From Candidatus Venteria ishoeyi (GTDB lineage Bacteria > Pseudomonadota > Gammaproteobacteria > Beggiatoales > Beggiatoaceae): a DNA stretch of 36,267 nt. The notes under the pieces are model-generated. The model did not search any database and was not told the origin of the DNA. It saw nothing but the letters and a program-made list of their open reading frames with translations. The stretch lies in the NCBI RefSeq assembly GCF_030378065.1, contig NZ_JAUCGJ010000047.1, positions 1 through 36,267 of the forward strand, read 5' to 3'. Both the position numbers and the translations under genes were made by a program. Shown one piece after another: positions 17,074 through 29,970 of the stretch (position 1 is the first letter of the stretch; the number at the start of each line of letters is the position of its first letter).

Positions 17074-20000
17074 TGCAGTTCCCCCCCTACTTTAGTGGAT
17101 AGTTTCATTAATAAGGAAATTGCGTCATCATATTTGAAATTATTTACATGCTCCCCGAATTCATTTGGTATATTTCCTCCCACGCTATCCCTGAGATAGC
17201 TTACCACGGTGTTCAGTAGCTCCTGATTTACAACTTCATTTTCACGCAGTGCTATGAGGATCGCTTGCATGGCAGCCGCGCCGTGTTCTGGGTTCACTTC
17301 CAGAGTGGCATCAGGAAGCGGGGGCAAATCTGCCAGCCCGGTTTTCACCTCAGCGATGGTTCGCTGCAATTCTTTGCGCATATCGGCGGTTATTTCTGTG
17401 CCATCCTGTAAAGCCTGATAAACAGTAGCAACAACTTCAGACAGATGCACGGCCCCAAAGGTCGCCGCCAATCCTTTGAGTGTATGTATTTTCCGGTATG
17501 TCTCCTCCGTATTCTCTCTGTCCAGGATCTCCATAATGTCAGAAAAGGCACCATCCAGTTGTTCTTTAAAACGCAAGAGCATTCTATGATAAAAATCTGC
17601 GTTATGATTTGCTTGCTCAAGCCCCTTTTGCAGATCAAACCCTTTTAGAGATTCAGGGAGGCGTGAATTCAAGTCGTCAGTCCTGGACTGGATTGTTTTT
17701 CCTTTGCGCTGTAAGTAACGACACATGATGGTGTAGAGTTTACCGCAGTCAATGGGTTTGGCAATATGAGCATTGGCTCCGGCATCGTGTGATTTTGTGC
17801 GATCACTATCCATGACTGCCGCAGATAGGGCAATGATCGGCAGGTCGGCATGTTCCTTGCGGATACGACGGGTTGCTTCAAATCCATCCATCACCGGCAT
17901 CTGTAAATCCATCAAGATTATATCAAACTGTTGTTGGGTGAGCTTGTTCAGAGCTTCCTGACCGTTATTGGCAATCACCACCTCAACACCTGTCTGTGCA
18001 AGCATATTCAGGGCAACATCCTGATTCAGGCGGTTGTCTTCCACCAGCAGAACGGTGTAATCTGCCAGGACAGGGATCTCAACAGCATTTGTCTCAGTAG
18101 ACCAATCTGCTTTTTTTAATTCCGGTGTACCCACAGGAAGGATTAGTTCAAAGAAAAATGTGCTGCCTTCTCCCAACGTGGATTCAACCTCAAGCGTGCC
18201 ACCCATGCGTTCTACCAGCCTGCTGCTGATGACCAGTCCCAGACCGGTGCCACCATATTTTCGAGTGGTGGAGGTATCGGCTTGAGAAAATGCGCAAAAC
18301 AGAGAGTCAATCTGTTCCTTACTCAAGCCAATGCCGGTATCTTGCACCGCAAAACGGATACTGACTGCATCACTCTGTGCCTGTGCTTGTGATGAATTGC
18401 CCTGTACCACAGACAGTTTGACAAACCCTTGTTCCGTAAACTTAATCGCATTACTCAAAAGGTTGGTAAGCACCTGCCCTAACCTGTGGGAGTCGCCAAC
18501 CAGAGTTAGGGGAAGATCGGGAGATAGATAAATAAACAGCTCAATGTGTTGATCCTCAACAGCTGTTCCAAATATGGATTTCATCTGCCCGAGCAGATCA
18601 TTGGTATAAAAATTGTGCAGATCCAGTTCTAGTTTACCGGCCTCAATCTTGGATAAATCCAGTATATCATTGATAACACCAAGAAGCAGATGAGACGAGT
18701 TATGAACTGTATTGATGTACTCTTTTTGTTTATCATTTAGATTTGTTCGCATCAGCATTTGGCTCATGCCGATCACTGCGTTCATGGGCGTGCGAATTTC
18801 ATGACTCATATTGGCGAGGAATTCGCTTTTGGCATGGCTGGCGGCTTCGGCGGTTTTACGGGATTCTTCCGCAATATGGTTTGCCTGCTGTAATTCTATC
18901 GTCCGCTGAGCCACCTGTCTTTCCAATTGATGGTTTCTTTTGTGAACCCTCTGAACTTTTGCACGTACTATCCAGAAGAACAGGATAGCCATCAGTATAA
19001 GCATTGTGCCTCTGAACCATACTGTTTCCCACCAGGGCGGCAGAATCAGAATATTGATCGAATGTCCCTCTTCATTCCACACCCCATTATTATTTGATGC
19101 TTTGACATGAAAGCTGTAACGACCGGGGTCTAAGTTCGTATATGTCACCTTGCAATGTTCGCTATCTGTCTGCGTAAAATCCCGATCAAAGCCTTCCATC
19201 ATATAGGCGTATTGATTTTTACGTGAATTTCTATAGTTCAAAGCAACAAATTCAAGACTGAATGTAGACTGATTATGCCTTAGCGTAATGGATTGAGCGT
19301 GATGAATATGCCTGGCTAACGGAGACTCTTCACCCACCGGAATCGGCTGATTAAACAGTAGAGCATTTGTAAAAACAACCTTTGGAATGTGCGGGTTGTC
19401 AGTAAGTTCATTGGGGTGAAAGATATTGAAGCCGTTTGTGCCTCCAAAAAATAGTTCACCTGCCTCATTTTTATGGGCTGAGTGCATCAGAAAATGATTA
19501 CTTTGTAAGCCATCCCGCTGGTCATAGTTTCTAAATGTTGTCATCTGTGAATTAAACCGTGACAAGCCCTTATCTGTACTGATCCAGAGTTGCCCCTGAT
19601 CATCTTCTGCCATAGCCACAACATGATTAGATGCTAAACCATCCTTCTTGTTGTAGTGTGTAAAGCTCTGAGTATTTTCGTCATATCTATTCAGGCCATC
19701 AGCCGTCCCTATCCAGACAATATTTTGGCTGTCTTCATAGATCATTTGAATCATATTATTACTCAAACTTTTTGGATCATTTCTATTGTAGGTAAAATTG
19801 GTAAACTGTTCGGTTTCCGGGTTAAAACGACTTAATCCAGCTTCAGTCCCTACCCAAACCAAGCCTTTGGAATCGACACTGACCGTCAACGACCAGTTGG
19901 AGACGATTCCATCAGGATTGCTCTCATCATAGTGATAGTGCGTAAATGTTTCCTTGCCAATATCAAATTTATCCAGACCTGACAGATAGTCAGCAATCCA

Positions 20001-21443
20001 GATAACATCTCTTTTCCTGTCCACAACCAGATCATAAATAGCGTGGTTGGAACGCTTATTTGGGTTCTGTGAATCAAATCCATAGCGCACAAATGTTTCC
20101 TGTTCAGGATTAAATTTGTTGAGTCCCGTTCCATGTGTGCCAAACCACATATCCCCGCGTATATCCTGGCTGATAGCCCATATATCATTACCGCTGATAC
20201 TGGTTGGATCATCGGCATCATGCAGGTAATGGGCAAAGCTGCGGCGTGTTTTATCAAGGTGATTAAGCCCGCCATCGGTTCCTATCCACACCGAGCCATT
20301 GCGATCTTGATAGATGCTGCGTACTCTGGAATCACTCAAATCATGGGGATTGTTGGGATCATTCTGGTAGTGCGTGAACTGATGTTCTCCAGGGTCGAAT
20401 TTGTCAATACCGCCAAAGGTAGCTACCCAGATGGTACCAGTGCTGTCTTCCTCAATCCCCATGATAGTATCATTGATAAGACTGTACGGATCTTGAGGAT
20501 CATGCCGATACTGTGTGAATATTTTTGATTCAGGATCAAAACAATTTAATCCGCCTCCAAACGTCCCCAGCCACAGCATCCCATCACCATTTTCATGCAT
20601 CACCGTCACGGTGTTGATACTCAGACTCTGAGGATTTGTAGCATCATGTTGATAGCTGGTAAATGTTTCTGTGTCTGGATGAAACTGGTTTAATCCTGCT
20701 TCCGATGCGATCCAGATACGTTCACGGTTGTCGATGTACACCCCCCATAAATTGTCATGGCTCAGACTGGTGGGGTCGCCATTACTGTGCCTATAACGGG
20801 TAAATGTCTCAGTATTTGGATCAAATCGATTCAAACCACCGCCATAAGTTGATATCCACAATATACCCTGAGCATCTTCACTTACTCTGGAGACCATATT
20901 GTGACTCAAACTATTCAGATTCTGTGGCTCATGATGATAGCGGGTGAAGACTTCTGTCTTTGGATTGAATTTGCTCAAGCCACCAGCAGTGGCTGCCCAT
21001 ACCAGACCTTTTCGGTCTACAAACAGCGACCAGACATTATCACTCCCCAGGCTGCGGGGATCAGCTTTGTCATGATAATAATTACTAAACTTGCCAGAGA
21101 CAGGATCATATTTGCTGATACCATCGCCCCAGGTTGCAATCCACAATACACCGGATGGGTCTTCATCGATCCAATGTGCAAAATTACCGCTTATGCTGTT
21201 CGGTTCTTCTGAATCATGAAAGAACGGTTTTATGTGCATACCGTCATATTGATTGAGACCATGCTTGGTACCGAACCACATAAATCCTTGCATGTCCTGG
21301 ATAACAAACAGTCCTTCATGATGTGAAAGCCCATCCTCAACGGTAATATGACTGAATTTGATCTTATTAACATCTTGAGCATAGACGTTCAGTGGCAACA
21401 CCAGGTGAATCAGCATAGCGATGAACATAATGATGTTCTTCAC
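17070..21443 (-). CDS. Double-propeller hybrid histidine kinase with HPt
   Basis: The 1457-residue membrane sensor starts with a signal peptide (1-22). Fourteen Reg_prop blades (about 30-680, units of the form GxxWIGTxxGLxxFD) form two seven-bladed propellers, followed by a Y_Y_Y domain (about 735-800) and one membrane helix (about 808-827). In the cytoplasm are HisKA with His881 ([10 protein letters not shown]), HATPase (about 985-1105), REC with Asp1179, and HPt with His1320 (KIHTLKG), then a conserved tail. The periplasmic part matches hybrid two-component sensors best known from Bacteroidetes glycan sensing, but here HPt replaces the AraC output domain. The start is GTG, in a GTGA overlap with the upstream kinase, with AGAGGG about seven bases before it. 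The ligand is unknown. Confidence 0.92.
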   Translation of the reverse strand: MKNIIMFIAMLIHLVLPLNVYAQDVNKIKFSHITVEDGLSHHEGLFVIQDMQGFMWFGTKHGLNQYDGMHIKPFFHDSEEPNSISGNFAHWIDEDPSGVLWIATWGDGISKYDPVSGKFSNYYHDKADPRSLGSDNVWSLFVDRKGLVWAATAGGLSKFNPKTEVFTRYHHEPQNLNSLSHNMVSRVSEDAQGILWISTYGGGLNRFDPNTETFTRYRHSNGDPTSLSHDNLWGVYIDNRERIWIASEAGLNQFHPDTETFTSYQHDATNPQSLSINTVTVMHENGDGMLWLGTFGGGLNCFDPESKIFTQYRHDPQDPYSLINDTIMGIEEDSTGTIWVATFGGIDKFDPGEHQFTHYQNDPNNPHDLSDSRVRSIYQDRNGSVWIGTDGGLNHLDKTRRSFAHYLHDADDPTSISGNDIWAISQDIRGDMWFGTHGTGLNKFNPEQETFVRYGFDSQNPNKRSNHAIYDLVVDRKRDVIWIADYLSGLDKFDIGKETFTHYHYDESNPDGIVSNWSLTVSVDSKGLVWVGTEAGLSRFNPETEQFTNFTYNRNDPKSLSNNMIQMIYEDSQNIVWIGTADGLNRYDENTQSFTHYNKKDGLASNHVVAMAEDDQGQLWISTDKGLSRFNSQMTTFRNYDQRDGLQSNHFLMHSAHKNEAGELFFGGTNGFNIFHPNELTDNPHIPKVVFTNALLFNQPIPVGEESPLARHIHHAQSITLRHNQSTFSLEFVALNYRNSRKNQYAYMMEGFDRDFTQTDSEHCKVTYTNLDPGRYSFHVKASNNNGVWNEEGHSINILILPPWWETVWFRGTMLILMAILFFWIVRAKVQRVHKRNHQLERQVAQRTIELQQANHIAEESRKTAEAASHAKSEFLANMSHEIRTPMNAVIGMSQMLMRTNLNDKQKEYINTVHNSSHLLLGVINDILDLSKIEAGKLELDLHNFYTNDLLGQMKSIFGTAVEDQHIELFIYLSPDLPLTLVGDSHRLGQVLTNLLSNAIKFTEQGFVKLSVVQGNSSQAQAQSDAVSIRFAVQDTGIGLSKEQIDSLFCAFSQADTSTTRKYGGTGLGLVISSRLVERMGGTLEVESTLGEGSTFFFELILPVGTPELKKADWSTETNAVEIPVLADYTVLLVEDNRLNQDVALNMLAQTGVEVVIANNGQEALNKLTQQQFDIILMDLQMPVMDGFEATRRIRKEHADLPIIALSAAVMDSDRTKSHDAGANAHIAKPIDCGKLYTIMCRYLQRKGKTIQSRTDDLNSRLPESLKGFDLQKGLEQANHNADFYHRMLLRFKEQLDGAFSDIMEILDRENTEETYRKIHTLKGLAATFGAVHLSEVVATVYQALQDGTEITADMRKELQRTIAEVKTGLADLPPLPDATLEVNPEHGAAAMQAILIALRENEVVNQELLNTVVSYLRDSVGGNIPNEFGEHVNNFKYDDAISLLMKLSTKVGGELQ

Positions 21444-24400
21444 AGTTTTCCCTCTATTTTGGTGGTCAATTCTACTAATAAGGTAACTGCCACGTCATAT
21501 TCAAACTTGTTCACCAGATTCCCGAATTCATCTGCTGCATTTGCGCCCACAGTATCTTTGAGATAGCTAATCACAGTGTTCAGTAGCTCCTGGTTTATAA
21601 CTTCATTTCTACGCAGTGCTACGAGGGTTTCCTGTATGGCAGCCGCGCCCTGTTCCGGTTCCACTTCCAGGGTAATATCAGGAAGCGGGGGCAAATCTGC
21701 CAGTCCGGCTTTCACCTCAGCGATGGCTCGCCGCAATTCTTTGTGCATATCGGTGGTTATTTCTGTGCCATCCTCTAAAGCCTGATAAACAGTAGCAACT
21801 GCTTCAGACAGATGCATGGCCCCAACGGTCGCCGTCAGTCCTTTGAGTGTATGTATTTTCCGGTATGTGTCCTCTGTATTCTCCCCCTCTAAGCGTTCTA
21901 CAATATCTACAAATGTCTCATTCAGTTGTTTAAGAAAACGAAAGAGCATCCTGTGATAAAAATCTGCATTATAATTCACTCGCTCAAGCCCCTTTTGCAG
22001 ATCAAACCCCTTTAAAGATTCTGGGAGGGCAGAGGCTGAAGCCGAATCATCAGTTTTGGATTGAACCACTTTCCCACTACTATGTAAGTAATGGCGCATA
22101 ATAGTGTAGAGTTCATTACAGTCAATAGGCTTGGCAAGATGGGCATTGACTCCTGCCTCGTATGATTTTCTGCGGTCATCGTCCATAACAGCCGCTGATA
22201 AGGCAATAATCGGCGATTTGTAATGATCTTGGCGAATACGACGGGTCGCTTCAAATCCATCCATTACTGGCATCTGCAAATCCATCAAGATTAAGTCAAA
22301 CTCTTGCTTTTTCAGTATTTCCAATGCTTCCTGGCCATTATTGGCGATAACAACTTCAATCCCTGTATCCTCAAGCATATTCAGGGCGACATCCTGATTT
22401 ATGCGGTTGTCTTCTACCAAAAGAACAGTGTAATCCGTCAAAACTGGAATATCTATGTCATTTGTCTTGACTGATATAGCTGTACCCTTGGCTTCGGAGA
22501 CAGCATTAAATAGATCTGAGGCAGTCACGGGCTTGGAAAGAAATGCATCAAATTTAGGACAATCAGTTGGTAGGTCATCCTGTTTATAAGCACTGATAAT
22601 AAACATGGATGTATGGCGTATATCCACTTCGCCAGCTTCCTGCATCTCATCCAGTTTTTTGATCATACTGGGACCATCATATTCTCCGGGCATTTTCCAA
22701 TCCAGCAAAATACAATCAAAGGGTTCACCAGCGTGTTCAGCAGCCTTTATAGCTTCAAGTGCCGCAGTTCCACTCTCGGCTTCTGTCACCACAACCTGTA
22801 CGCTTTCCAGTATATCTCGCAAGATATGGCGTGCTGTGGGATGATCATCAATCACCAGGACAGTGTGCAGTTCCAATGTAGACCAATCTGCTTTTTTTAC
22901 CTCCGGCGTACCCACAGGAAGCTTCAGTTCAAAGAAAAAACTGCTGCCTTCTCCAAGTGTGGACTCAACCTCAAGCGAGCCACCCATGTGTTCTATCAGT
23001 CTGCTGCTGATAACCAGTCCCAAACCAGTGCCACCATATTTTCGAGTAGTGGATGTATCAGCTTGAGAAAATGCATTAAACAATGAGCCAATCTGCTCTT
23101 CACTCAGACCAATGCCAGTATCCTGCACCTCAAAACGGATGCTGACCTTCTCCTGTATCTGTGCTTCAGAAGTATTGACCTGGGTCACGGACAGTTCAAC
23201 AAATCCTTTTTGGGTGAACTTGATCGCATTACTCAACAGATTAGTCAGCACTTGCCCTAAACGGAGGGCATCACCAACCAATGTATGGGGAAGATCAGCC
23301 GCTACATGGAAAAACAGCTCGATCTGCTGATCTCCGGCAGCCGTTCCAAACAGAGATTTCATTTGGGCCAGCAAATCATCTATTTGAAAATTGTGCAGGT
23401 CTAATTCTAGCTTGTTTGCCTCGATCTTAGAGAAATCCAAAATATCGTTAATAATTCCAAGAAGTAGGTGAGACGAGCTATGAACTGTATTAACGTAGTC
23501 TTTCTGTTTGTCATTTAGATCTGTTCGCATCAGCATTTGAGTCATGCCGATCACGGCGTTCATGGGGGTGCGGATTTCATGGCTCATATTGGCAAGAAAT
23601 TCAGTTTTGGCCTGGTTAGCAGTTTCGGCTTCCTTCTTAGCTTGTTGTAATGCCTTCTCCGCCTGCTTGCGAACAGTAATATCACGGCTAATACCGAGGA
23701 TGCCAAGCATCTCACCATTTGGCCCCCAATAAGGTGTTTTCAAAGTATCCAGTAATATTTTTTTGCCATCAGGATATGTGTTCCACTCATCATTGTGACG
23801 TGTTTCACGCCTTTCCAGCATGAGTTTGTCATGTTTTCGGAAAAAGTCAGCAGTTTCTTTATCAAACAGATCATAATCTGTTTTGTTTACAATCTCTTCT
23901 TTGGGTCTACCGAGAAGCTCGGCAAATGGTGGATTACAGCCAAGATAGACTCCATCTGTATCTTTATAGAAAATAATATCAGGTATCGAATCCAACAAGG
24001 AGGAGATTAAACCACTTTGTCGTTTAATCTCTTCTTCTGCCTGCTTGCGAACGGTAATATCACGACTAATACCGAGAATACCAAGTATCTCACCATTTGG
24101 CCCCCAATAAGGCGTTTTCAAAGTATCTATTAATACTTTCTTACCATCAGGGTAGGTGACCCACTCATCATTGTTACGTGTTTCACGCCTTTCCAGCATG
24201 AGTTTGTCATTTTTACGGAATAAGTCAGCAATTTCTTTATCAAACAGCTCATAATCTGTTTTGTTTATAATCTCTTCTTTGGGTCTGCCGATAAGCTCGG
24301 CAAATGGTGGATTACAGCCAAGATAGACGCCATCCATATCTTTATAGAAAATAATATCAGGTATCGAATCCAGCAAGGAGGAGATTAAGCCGCTTTGTCG

Positions 24401-27400
24401 TTTAATCTCCTCTTCTGCCTGCTTGCGCTCCGTAATATCAATGGCGGTAGTAAAATTATACTGCTTGCCCTGTAGTTCAATAATCTCTGCCGATAACAGC
24501 ACATCTATGGGCATACCATCTTTGGTATAAATAATTGCTTCTGCATTATTTAATATTCCCGTTTCTTTCAGCTCGGTTATCGCCTCTTCTCTAAAGTTAG
24601 TATTCATTTGTATCAACTCTGAGGCTCGCTCGCCAATGGTTTCTTGCAGAGTAAAACCAAGTTTGTCACAAAAAGTCTGGTTGACTTCAATGAATTTGCC
24701 GCTTTCTAACTCACTCAAACCGACAATAGCCGGGTTCTTATGAAATGCTTTGACAAATTTTTCTTCAGAAATAGCTAGGGCGGACACATCTTTGCTAACG
24801 CCAAAAAGAGCCTGTTTACCATTCCATATTCCACTTGTTACCCGTGTTTCAACGGGGATCAACTCGCCACTTTTTGTTTGCAGGGGAACAGGACAGTGGA
24901 TATCTTCACCCTGAATCATTTTAGCTACAATATATGCGGCTTCTTGATGGCGGTCTTTGGGGTGTACAAACAACACCGGCTGACCGGTTAGTTCTTCGGT
25001 GGAATAGCCCAGTCGTTTACTGACCGTTTCATTGGAGAGTTTAATATTGCCCTGCTCATCCAGAATAAAGAGAAAGTCATCAACGGTATCGAAAAAGGTG
25101 CGGAAGTTCATTTCACTTTGCTGCAAAGCTTGTTCAGTTTGCCTGCGGTCGGTGATGTCAATTGCAACCCCATCAAAAATATTCTCATTGTTCGATAATC
25201 GGCGTGGAGAAGAATTGAGAAGAAGCCATTTTATTTTTCCTGAAGGAAGTTTGAATCGAACTTCGGATTTGAAAGCCCTCATATTTTCAATAGCTTCATT
25301 CTCTTGTTTGATAACCAAACAAGCATCCTCTTCGGATATTTGTCCGTAAAGCTGCGATACATCTCTCAGGACATCAGCCGCAGGAATTTCATGGACTTTC
25401 TCAACACCTTCGCTAACATAAGTAAAGCGTCTTGTTTGATTATTAACATCTATCAATACCTGATAGACATAACCAGCAGGCAGGTTGTCACTAAGCAAGC
25501 GGAGCCTTTCTTTGCTTTCTCGCAGATCCTCTTCCACCTGCTTGCGCTCGGTTATGTCAATCGCAATTTCCAGCCTGACAAGTCTCCCGTTCGGCCAGCG
25601 TATTGCTTGATCTCTCAATTGATACCAGTGCTGAGTGATAGTATTTTGAAATTCCCATACATATGGCCCTTTAGGTTCCCCATTTGCGTCAAGTAGTCGA
25701 TCATTAGTACAAAAATCGCAAGGTGTCATTTGTCCTTTTTGTACCACACGAAAACATTTCTCACCTATCGCATTTCCAAACAATTCATTAAATGATTTAT
25801 TTGAAAATAATAGCTCATAGGTTTTCATATCTGCCACATAAACGATGGCATCCATTGCATCCATAGCTGTTTGAAAACGAAGGTATTCTGAGTGCAATTG
25901 CCTTTGTGATCGGTTTGCTGCGATAAACAGCCCTAAATCATGGGCAATGCTGCCTAGGAAATTTTGCTCTACCGAACCCCATGTTGTTGCAGATATACAA
26001 TTATCGAAACCGATAAATCCGATAAGTTCTTTCTCTGCCATAATTGGAATCAAAAGAATCGCCTTGATACCCTGTGGTTCAAAAAGTTGTTTCTCATCTG
26101 GAGGAAAATCTTCAATTATCCCACTAATGATATCACCCTGGGTTAATGTTACATACAACCGTTCATACAATTGAATCTTAAAATTTTGAAGTTCGGGATT
26201 ATTGATTTCCGGTGTGATCCCCTCGGCACAATACTCCGCTTTCTGGCTCATTAGAACTTTGCTGTTTTCATCTGTATGAGTGATGAAAATGTATGCTCGG
26301 CTCGCTAACGCAGCAAGACCGATAATATCGACCACCTGATGAAATATATCTTCTGATTCGGATGCAAGCAGAATTTCTTTAATATGATTCAGTGCAGATA
26401 GATAACTTTCTCGCTGGCGTAATTTTTCCTCTGCTTGTTTATGTTCAATAATCTGCCCCAGACGTTCAGCTAGAGCGTTGAGCAATAATTGTTCTTCGTA
26501 TAGGAATGCCTTATTATCACTACTGACCGTCTTCGCTTCTATAATACCCACTTCCAGGCAGCCAAACAGTTGACTGTACACGTGAACATCGGCTGCTTGT
26601 TGCCAAGATGTTACCTGAAAATTCTCAGTTTTGTATTCTTGACCAGCACACACAAGTCTGGCACAGGTAATATCTGGGTCTTGCCAAGAGGGAGGAATAA
26701 TATCAACAACACCTTGTAAAATACTGCTGAGAGAACTATTGGTAGTTTCAAGTAGTTGTGACAACCCATACAGACAATTTAATTCTTTGACCCGTTCGCT
26801 AAGTGCATAGGTTTTCTCCTGTAGTGCCTTCTCCGCCAGCTTGCGTTTGGTAATATCCAAGGTGTATTCTATCATCTGAACTAGCTCACCTGTTTCATTA
26901 AGAATAGGAAAACCATGGATTTCGACTTCTCTTTGATTGCCGTTTTGATCGTGGTGAATATGTTCTATAACAACCGCTTTTTTGGTTTTCTTCAATTCTT
27001 GCAGGGGGCAGCTATGCTCAGTGCTTTGACAGAAAGAAGTCTGTTTATGAGTCATTGCATAACAGGTATTTGCATCAGCACTGCCCAACGCTCGGGCGTG
27101 TGAGTTGGCAAGAACGATGCTGTAGTCATCTGCATTGATGACATAGAAAGGATGATCCAAGGATTCTATGACATTGTTCAAAAATTTATTTTGTCGCCTG
27201 ATTTTTTCCTCACCCTGCTCGCGCTCGGTGATCTCCTTACGCAAATCAATAGTACGCTTTTCGACAAGTTCTTCCAGATGTTCCTGGTATTTTTGTAGTT
27301 CATTCTCAGCCTTTTTGCGTTCGGTGATGTCTTGCACCAATGCCACAAAGTAATCAACAGAGCCATCGTCCTTACGAATAGCATTCGCCGAGATGTCTGC

Positions 27401-29266
27401 ATAGATAATACTGCCATTACAGTGGATAAAACGTTTTTCCAGAGAATAACCATCGATTTCTCCATTTAATACTCGATTAAATTGGGTTGTATCAGCCTCC
27501 ATGTCATCAGGGTGGGTTAGCCCAATCCAGGTTTGCTGCGAAAATTCCTGACGAGAATAACCGAACAGATTGCACAGTGTATCGTTAAACTCAAGCCAAC
27601 CCTTTTCCAGTGACGTAATCGCCATACCCACCAGGCCCAGTTCAAAATATTTTCGAAAACGCTCTTCACTCCCGCGAAACGCCTCCTCTGCGTGCCTGCG
27701 CTCGGTGATGTCAGTGAATACGGTTGCAAATTGACCATGTCGGGGGCAGTAGACAAGCACCTCAAAATACTTACCAATCTCTTGAGAATAATTCTCAATT
27801 CGAGCAGGAATTCCAGTCAAGGCAACCTTGCCGCAGGTATCAATCCAGTAAGATTCTGTTCGGGGTAGAATTTGGAGTACCGTTTTTCCAACGATGTCTG
27901 TTGCCATCAACCCCGTCATCTCTTCAAAAGCCGGGTTTACCTCCAGGAAACGGTAATCATAAGGTTTGTCGGTCTCATCACAAATGATTTCATGCAGAGC
28001 AAAACCATTGAGCATTGTGTTGATCAGTGTGCGATAGCGTTCTTTGCTTTCGTGCAGGGTATCCTCGACCTGCCTGCGCTCGGTAATGTCGGAATGAATA
28101 CCAAGAAAACGTACCGGTTTCTGCCCATCATCCCACTCGACTACTTTGCCCAGAGATCGAATCCACATCCAGCTATCATCTTTACGCTTGAAGCGAAACT
28201 CAACATCATACTGTGGGATTGTTCCAACAAGATATTGCTCAATCGCTTTATGGCAATGCGCTAGATCATCGGGATGAACATGAAGTTCCCATTCCTCAAA
28301 ACAGCTCTTAAATTCCTGCGGTTCATACCCTGCCATTGTGTAATAGCGATCATCAAAAATTATTTTGGAATCCTTCATATACCAATCCCAAATTCCATCA
28401 TTTGCTACCGACATGGCTAGAGCGAGCTGCTCTTCACTCCTGCACAGTTCCTCCGTGTGTTGCTTTAGTTCATAGCGCATCCGGTCGAAGGAAGAAGAGA
28501 GGGATTGTAATTCTTGAGTACCGGAAGACGGAAGCGGGGTTCCCGGATCGCCTGAAGCCATTCGGTCAGCGGCGGCAGTCAGTTCGGTTATGGGGGAAAT
28601 TATGCGGCGCGAAAAAATAAAGGCCACCGGAAAAGTAATACACATAACCACAAACCAGATTGCAAGCGCGGTCAGCAAGGATTGATGAACAAGGGCATCA
28701 TATTCAGCTAACTGAATACTAGCACCGAACATATAAGTGCGACCCTGAGCATCTTTTCGGGGAACAAGGACATGCCTACCTGTCCCCCACTCATTATGAA
28801 AAGAGGAGAAGGCGGGCTTCATTTGTGAACCCATAGCCGGTGCAAAAGCCTGAGGGTCTCGATGAGTCTCAAAAAAAGATGCGCTGGGTGAGGTGACATC
28901 ATTGACATCTGAATGGGTGGCTGAAGTAAAAACCAGGCGATCATCCTCCAGATGCAGAACGCTCCATAGGTACTGAAGACCGAGCCTGCGGCACAGGTCG
29001 TCATTGCGCTCGACAATATGACTGAATTGCTCCTCGGATACCGATGATGAATCGTCTATTTGGTCGTGATAATTCTGCCCCAAAATTTCACGCGACATTT
29101 CCGCTGCCATAAGTAGCTTGCTGTCAGTCGCTTCCATCACATCCGTGGATCGGTAATAAGCCATAATCGCTGCAAAAATGACTGATACCGCAAAGGTATT
29201 TATAATTATGACCATCATCCAGACGAACAGGATACTGCGGGGAGGACTTTTGGGTTTACTATTCAT
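21440..29266 (-). CDS. Giant hybrid histidine kinase, about 10 PAS and 2 GAF domains
   Basis: The 2608-residue sensor has membrane helices at about 13-36 and 197-220 around an extracytoplasmic domain, then HAMP (to about 272). Four PAS domains follow (about 278-808), then two GAF domains (about 835-945 and 965-1120) and six more PAS (about 1128-1868). The last two PAS are a near-identical tandem duplication. The transmitter has His1896, HATPase (about 2000-2115), REC1 with Asp2189, REC2 with Asp2329 and HPt with His2472. PAS4 and PAS5 carry clustered cysteines. It should integrate many redox, ligand or light-type signals into one phosphorelay. Its ATG overlaps the stop of the broken diguanylate cyclase by ATGA, with AAGGA about ten bases upstream. 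Confidence 0.92.
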   Translation of the reverse strand: MNSKPKSPPRSILFVWMMVIIINTFAVSVIFAAIMAYYRSTDVMEATDSKLLMAAEMSREILGQNYHDQIDDSSSVSEEQFSHIVERNDDLCRRLGLQYLWSVLHLEDDRLVFTSATHSDVNDVTSPSASFFETHRDPQAFAPAMGSQMKPAFSSFHNEWGTGRHVLVPRKDAQGRTYMFGASIQLAEYDALVHQSLLTALAIWFVVMCITFPVAFIFSRRIISPITELTAAADRMASGDPGTPLPSSGTQELQSLSSSFDRMRYELKQHTEELCRSEEQLALAMSVANDGIWDWYMKDSKIIFDDRYYTMAGYEPQEFKSCFEEWELHVHPDDLAHCHKAIEQYLVGTIPQYDVEFRFKRKDDSWMWIRSLGKVVEWDDGQKPVRFLGIHSDITERRQVEDTLHESKERYRTLINTMLNGFALHEIICDETDKPYDYRFLEVNPAFEEMTGLMATDIVGKTVLQILPRTESYWIDTCGKVALTGIPARIENYSQEIGKYFEVLVYCPRHGQFATVFTDITERRHAEEAFRGSEERFRKYFELGLVGMAITSLEKGWLEFNDTLCNLFGYSRQEFSQQTWIGLTHPDDMEADTTQFNRVLNGEIDGYSLEKRFIHCNGSIIYADISANAIRKDDGSVDYFVALVQDITERKKAENELQKYQEHLEELVEKRTIDLRKEITEREQGEEKIRRQNKFLNNVIESLDHPFYVINADDYSIVLANSHARALGSADANTCYAMTHKQTSFCQSTEHSCPLQELKKTKKAVVIEHIHHDQNGNQREVEIHGFPILNETGELVQMIEYTLDITKRKLAEKALQEKTYALSERVKELNCLYGLSQLLETTNSSLSSILQGVVDIIPPSWQDPDITCARLVCAGQEYKTENFQVTSWQQAADVHVYSQLFGCLEVGIIEAKTVSSDNKAFLYEEQLLLNALAERLGQIIEHKQAEEKLRQRESYLSALNHIKEILLASESEDIFHQVVDIIGLAALASRAYIFITHTDENSKVLMSQKAEYCAEGITPEINNPELQNFKIQLYERLYVTLTQGDIISGIIEDFPPDEKQLFEPQGIKAILLIPIMAEKELIGFIGFDNCISATTWGSVEQNFLGSIAHDLGLFIAANRSQRQLHSEYLRFQTAMDAMDAIVYVADMKTYELLFSNKSFNELFGNAIGEKCFRVVQKGQMTPCDFCTNDRLLDANGEPKGPYVWEFQNTITQHWYQLRDQAIRWPNGRLVRLEIAIDITERKQVEEDLRESKERLRLLSDNLPAGYVYQVLIDVNNQTRRFTYVSEGVEKVHEIPAADVLRDVSQLYGQISEEDACLVIKQENEAIENMRAFKSEVRFKLPSGKIKWLLLNSSPRRLSNNENIFDGVAIDITDRRQTEQALQQSEMNFRTFFDTVDDFLFILDEQGNIKLSNETVSKRLGYSTEELTGQPVLFVHPKDRHQEAAYIVAKMIQGEDIHCPVPLQTKSGELIPVETRVTSGIWNGKQALFGVSKDVSALAISEEKFVKAFHKNPAIVGLSELESGKFIEVNQTFCDKLGFTLQETIGERASELIQMNTNFREEAITELKETGILNNAEAIIYTKDGMPIDVLLSAEIIELQGKQYNFTTAIDITERKQAEEEIKRQSGLISSLLDSIPDIIFYKDMDGVYLGCNPPFAELIGRPKEEIINKTDYELFDKEIADLFRKNDKLMLERRETRNNDEWVTYPDGKKVLIDTLKTPYWGPNGEILGILGISRDITVRKQAEEEIKRQSGLISSLLDSIPDIIFYKDTDGVYLGCNPPFAELLGRPKEEIVNKTDYDLFDKETADFFRKHDKLMLERRETRHNDEWNTYPDGKKILLDTLKTPYWGPNGEMLGILGISRDITVRKQAEKALQQAKKEAETANQAKTEFLANMSHEIRTPMNAVIGMTQMLMRTDLNDKQKDYVNTVHSSSHLLLGIINDILDFSKIEANKLELDLHNFQIDDLLAQMKSLFGTAAGDQQIELFFHVAADLPHTLVGDALRLGQVLTNLLSNAIKFTQKGFVELSVTQVNTSEAQIQEKVSIRFEVQDTGIGLSEEQIGSLFNAFSQADTSTTRKYGGTGLGLVISSRLIEHMGGSLEVESTLGEGSSFFFELKLPVGTPEVKKADWSTLELHTVLVIDDHPTARHILRDILESVQVVVTEAESGTAALEAIKAAEHAGEPFDCILLDWKMPGEYDGPSMIKKLDEMQEAGEVDIRHTSMFIISAYKQDDLPTDCPKFDAFLSKPVTASDLFNAVSEAKGTAISVKTNDIDIPVLTDYTVLLVEDNRINQDVALNMLEDTGIEVVIANNGQEALEILKKQEFDLILMDLQMPVMDGFEATRRIRQDHYKSPIIALSAAVMDDDRRKSYEAGVNAHLAKPIDCNELYTIMRHYLHSSGKVVQSKTDDSASASALPESLKGFDLQKGLERVNYNADFYHRMLFRFLKQLNETFVDIVERLEGENTEDTYRKIHTLKGLTATVGAMHLSEAVATVYQALEDGTEITTDMHKELRRAIAEVKAGLADLPPLPDITLEVEPEQGAAAIQETLVALRRNEVINQELLNTVISYLKDTVGANAADEFGNLVNKFEYDVAVTLLVELTTKIEGKL
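23657..24412 (-). repeat. Tandem in-frame duplication of a PAS-coding unit (2 x 378 bp)
   Basis: Two adjacent 126-codon units (residues 1619-1744 and 1745-1870 of the 2608-residue kinase) encode almost the same PAS domain plus linker. They share [14 protein letters not shown], the [13 protein letters not shown] pocket region and [11 protein letters not shown]. Differences are scattered conservative substitutions such as M/T, I/L and N/H. The unit boundary falls in the coiled linker between PAS domains, consistent with unequal crossing-over that keeps the heptad phase. Confidence 0.92.
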
Positions 29267-29473
29267 GTTATTAGTTCCTTTTGAGGCAACTTTGCCTGTA
29301 TCTGATTAAGCCCCTTTGCCTTTGCCTTTGCCTGATAAAGAGCCTGATCTGCTGCCATCAGAAGTTCATTCATATTGGTTTTAGGGTTGTCTTGTGAATG
29401 CGTTGCTACGCCAATGCTGATGATCAGCATCGGAGCGGTATCAGAATGCTCGTGGGATATGTTCGCTGCCCTT

Positions 29474-29645
29474 AGGAGTGAGAATTTTATAACTTCAGCA
29501 ACCTGGCTGGTCTTTTTCTCCATTTTCTGCGTTGTGCCTGTTTGGACTTAGGCAGTTACATAGCTTGCTATGCGCCTGTTTTCACGCCTTGAAAATGAAT
29601 AAAAATCCTGTGCCCAGTTCCTGCACTTATTTCATTCTCACTCCT
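29474..29645. mobile_element. MITE-like element, copy 1 (172 bp)
   Basis: The unit begins AGGAGTGAGAAT and ends with its exact reverse complement ATTCTCACTCCT. Imperfect inversion continues inward for about 20 more bases. It is flanked by TA when the terminal inverted repeat is read as GGAGTGAGAAT. It carries no transposase and contains a central stem CATAGC-TT-GCTATG (29559-29572). TA flanks and small size fit a non-autonomous relative of IS630/Tc1-type elements. It lies inside the broken diguanylate cyclase gene. Confidence 0.75.
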
Positions 29646-29646
29646 T

Positions 29647-29818
29647 AGGAGCGAGAATTTTATAACTTCAGCAACCTGGCTGGTCTTTTTCTCCATTTTC
29701 TGCGTTGTGCCTGTTTGGACTTAGGCAGTTACATAGCTTGCTATGCGCCTGTTTTCACGCCTTGAAAATGAATAAAAATCCTGTGCCCAGTTCCTGCACT
29801 TATTTCATCCTCACTCCT
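29647..29818. mobile_element. MITE-like element, copy 2 (172 bp)
   Basis: This is a direct repeat of copy 1 with a 173-base period, separated by a single T. By eye the two copies differ at two positions: AGGAGCGAG instead of AGGAGTGAG at the left end, and ATCCTC instead of ATTCTC at the right end. Both changes lie in the terminal repeats. The right flank resumes diguanylate cyclase coding sequence at about 29822 after a TA. Confidence 0.75.
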
Positions 29819-29970
29819 ATTGTCTGAAATTATCAATATCAATCATCAACAAAGGCAAAGGATAGCCACTGTATATGGCGTGGCTCCACTCCCTTTGCAA
29901 ACCTCCGTCAAAAGCATAGCGATTTGGGATATGATGAGGGCAGGAGCTTTTTTCTGACATTCGCTGGTGT

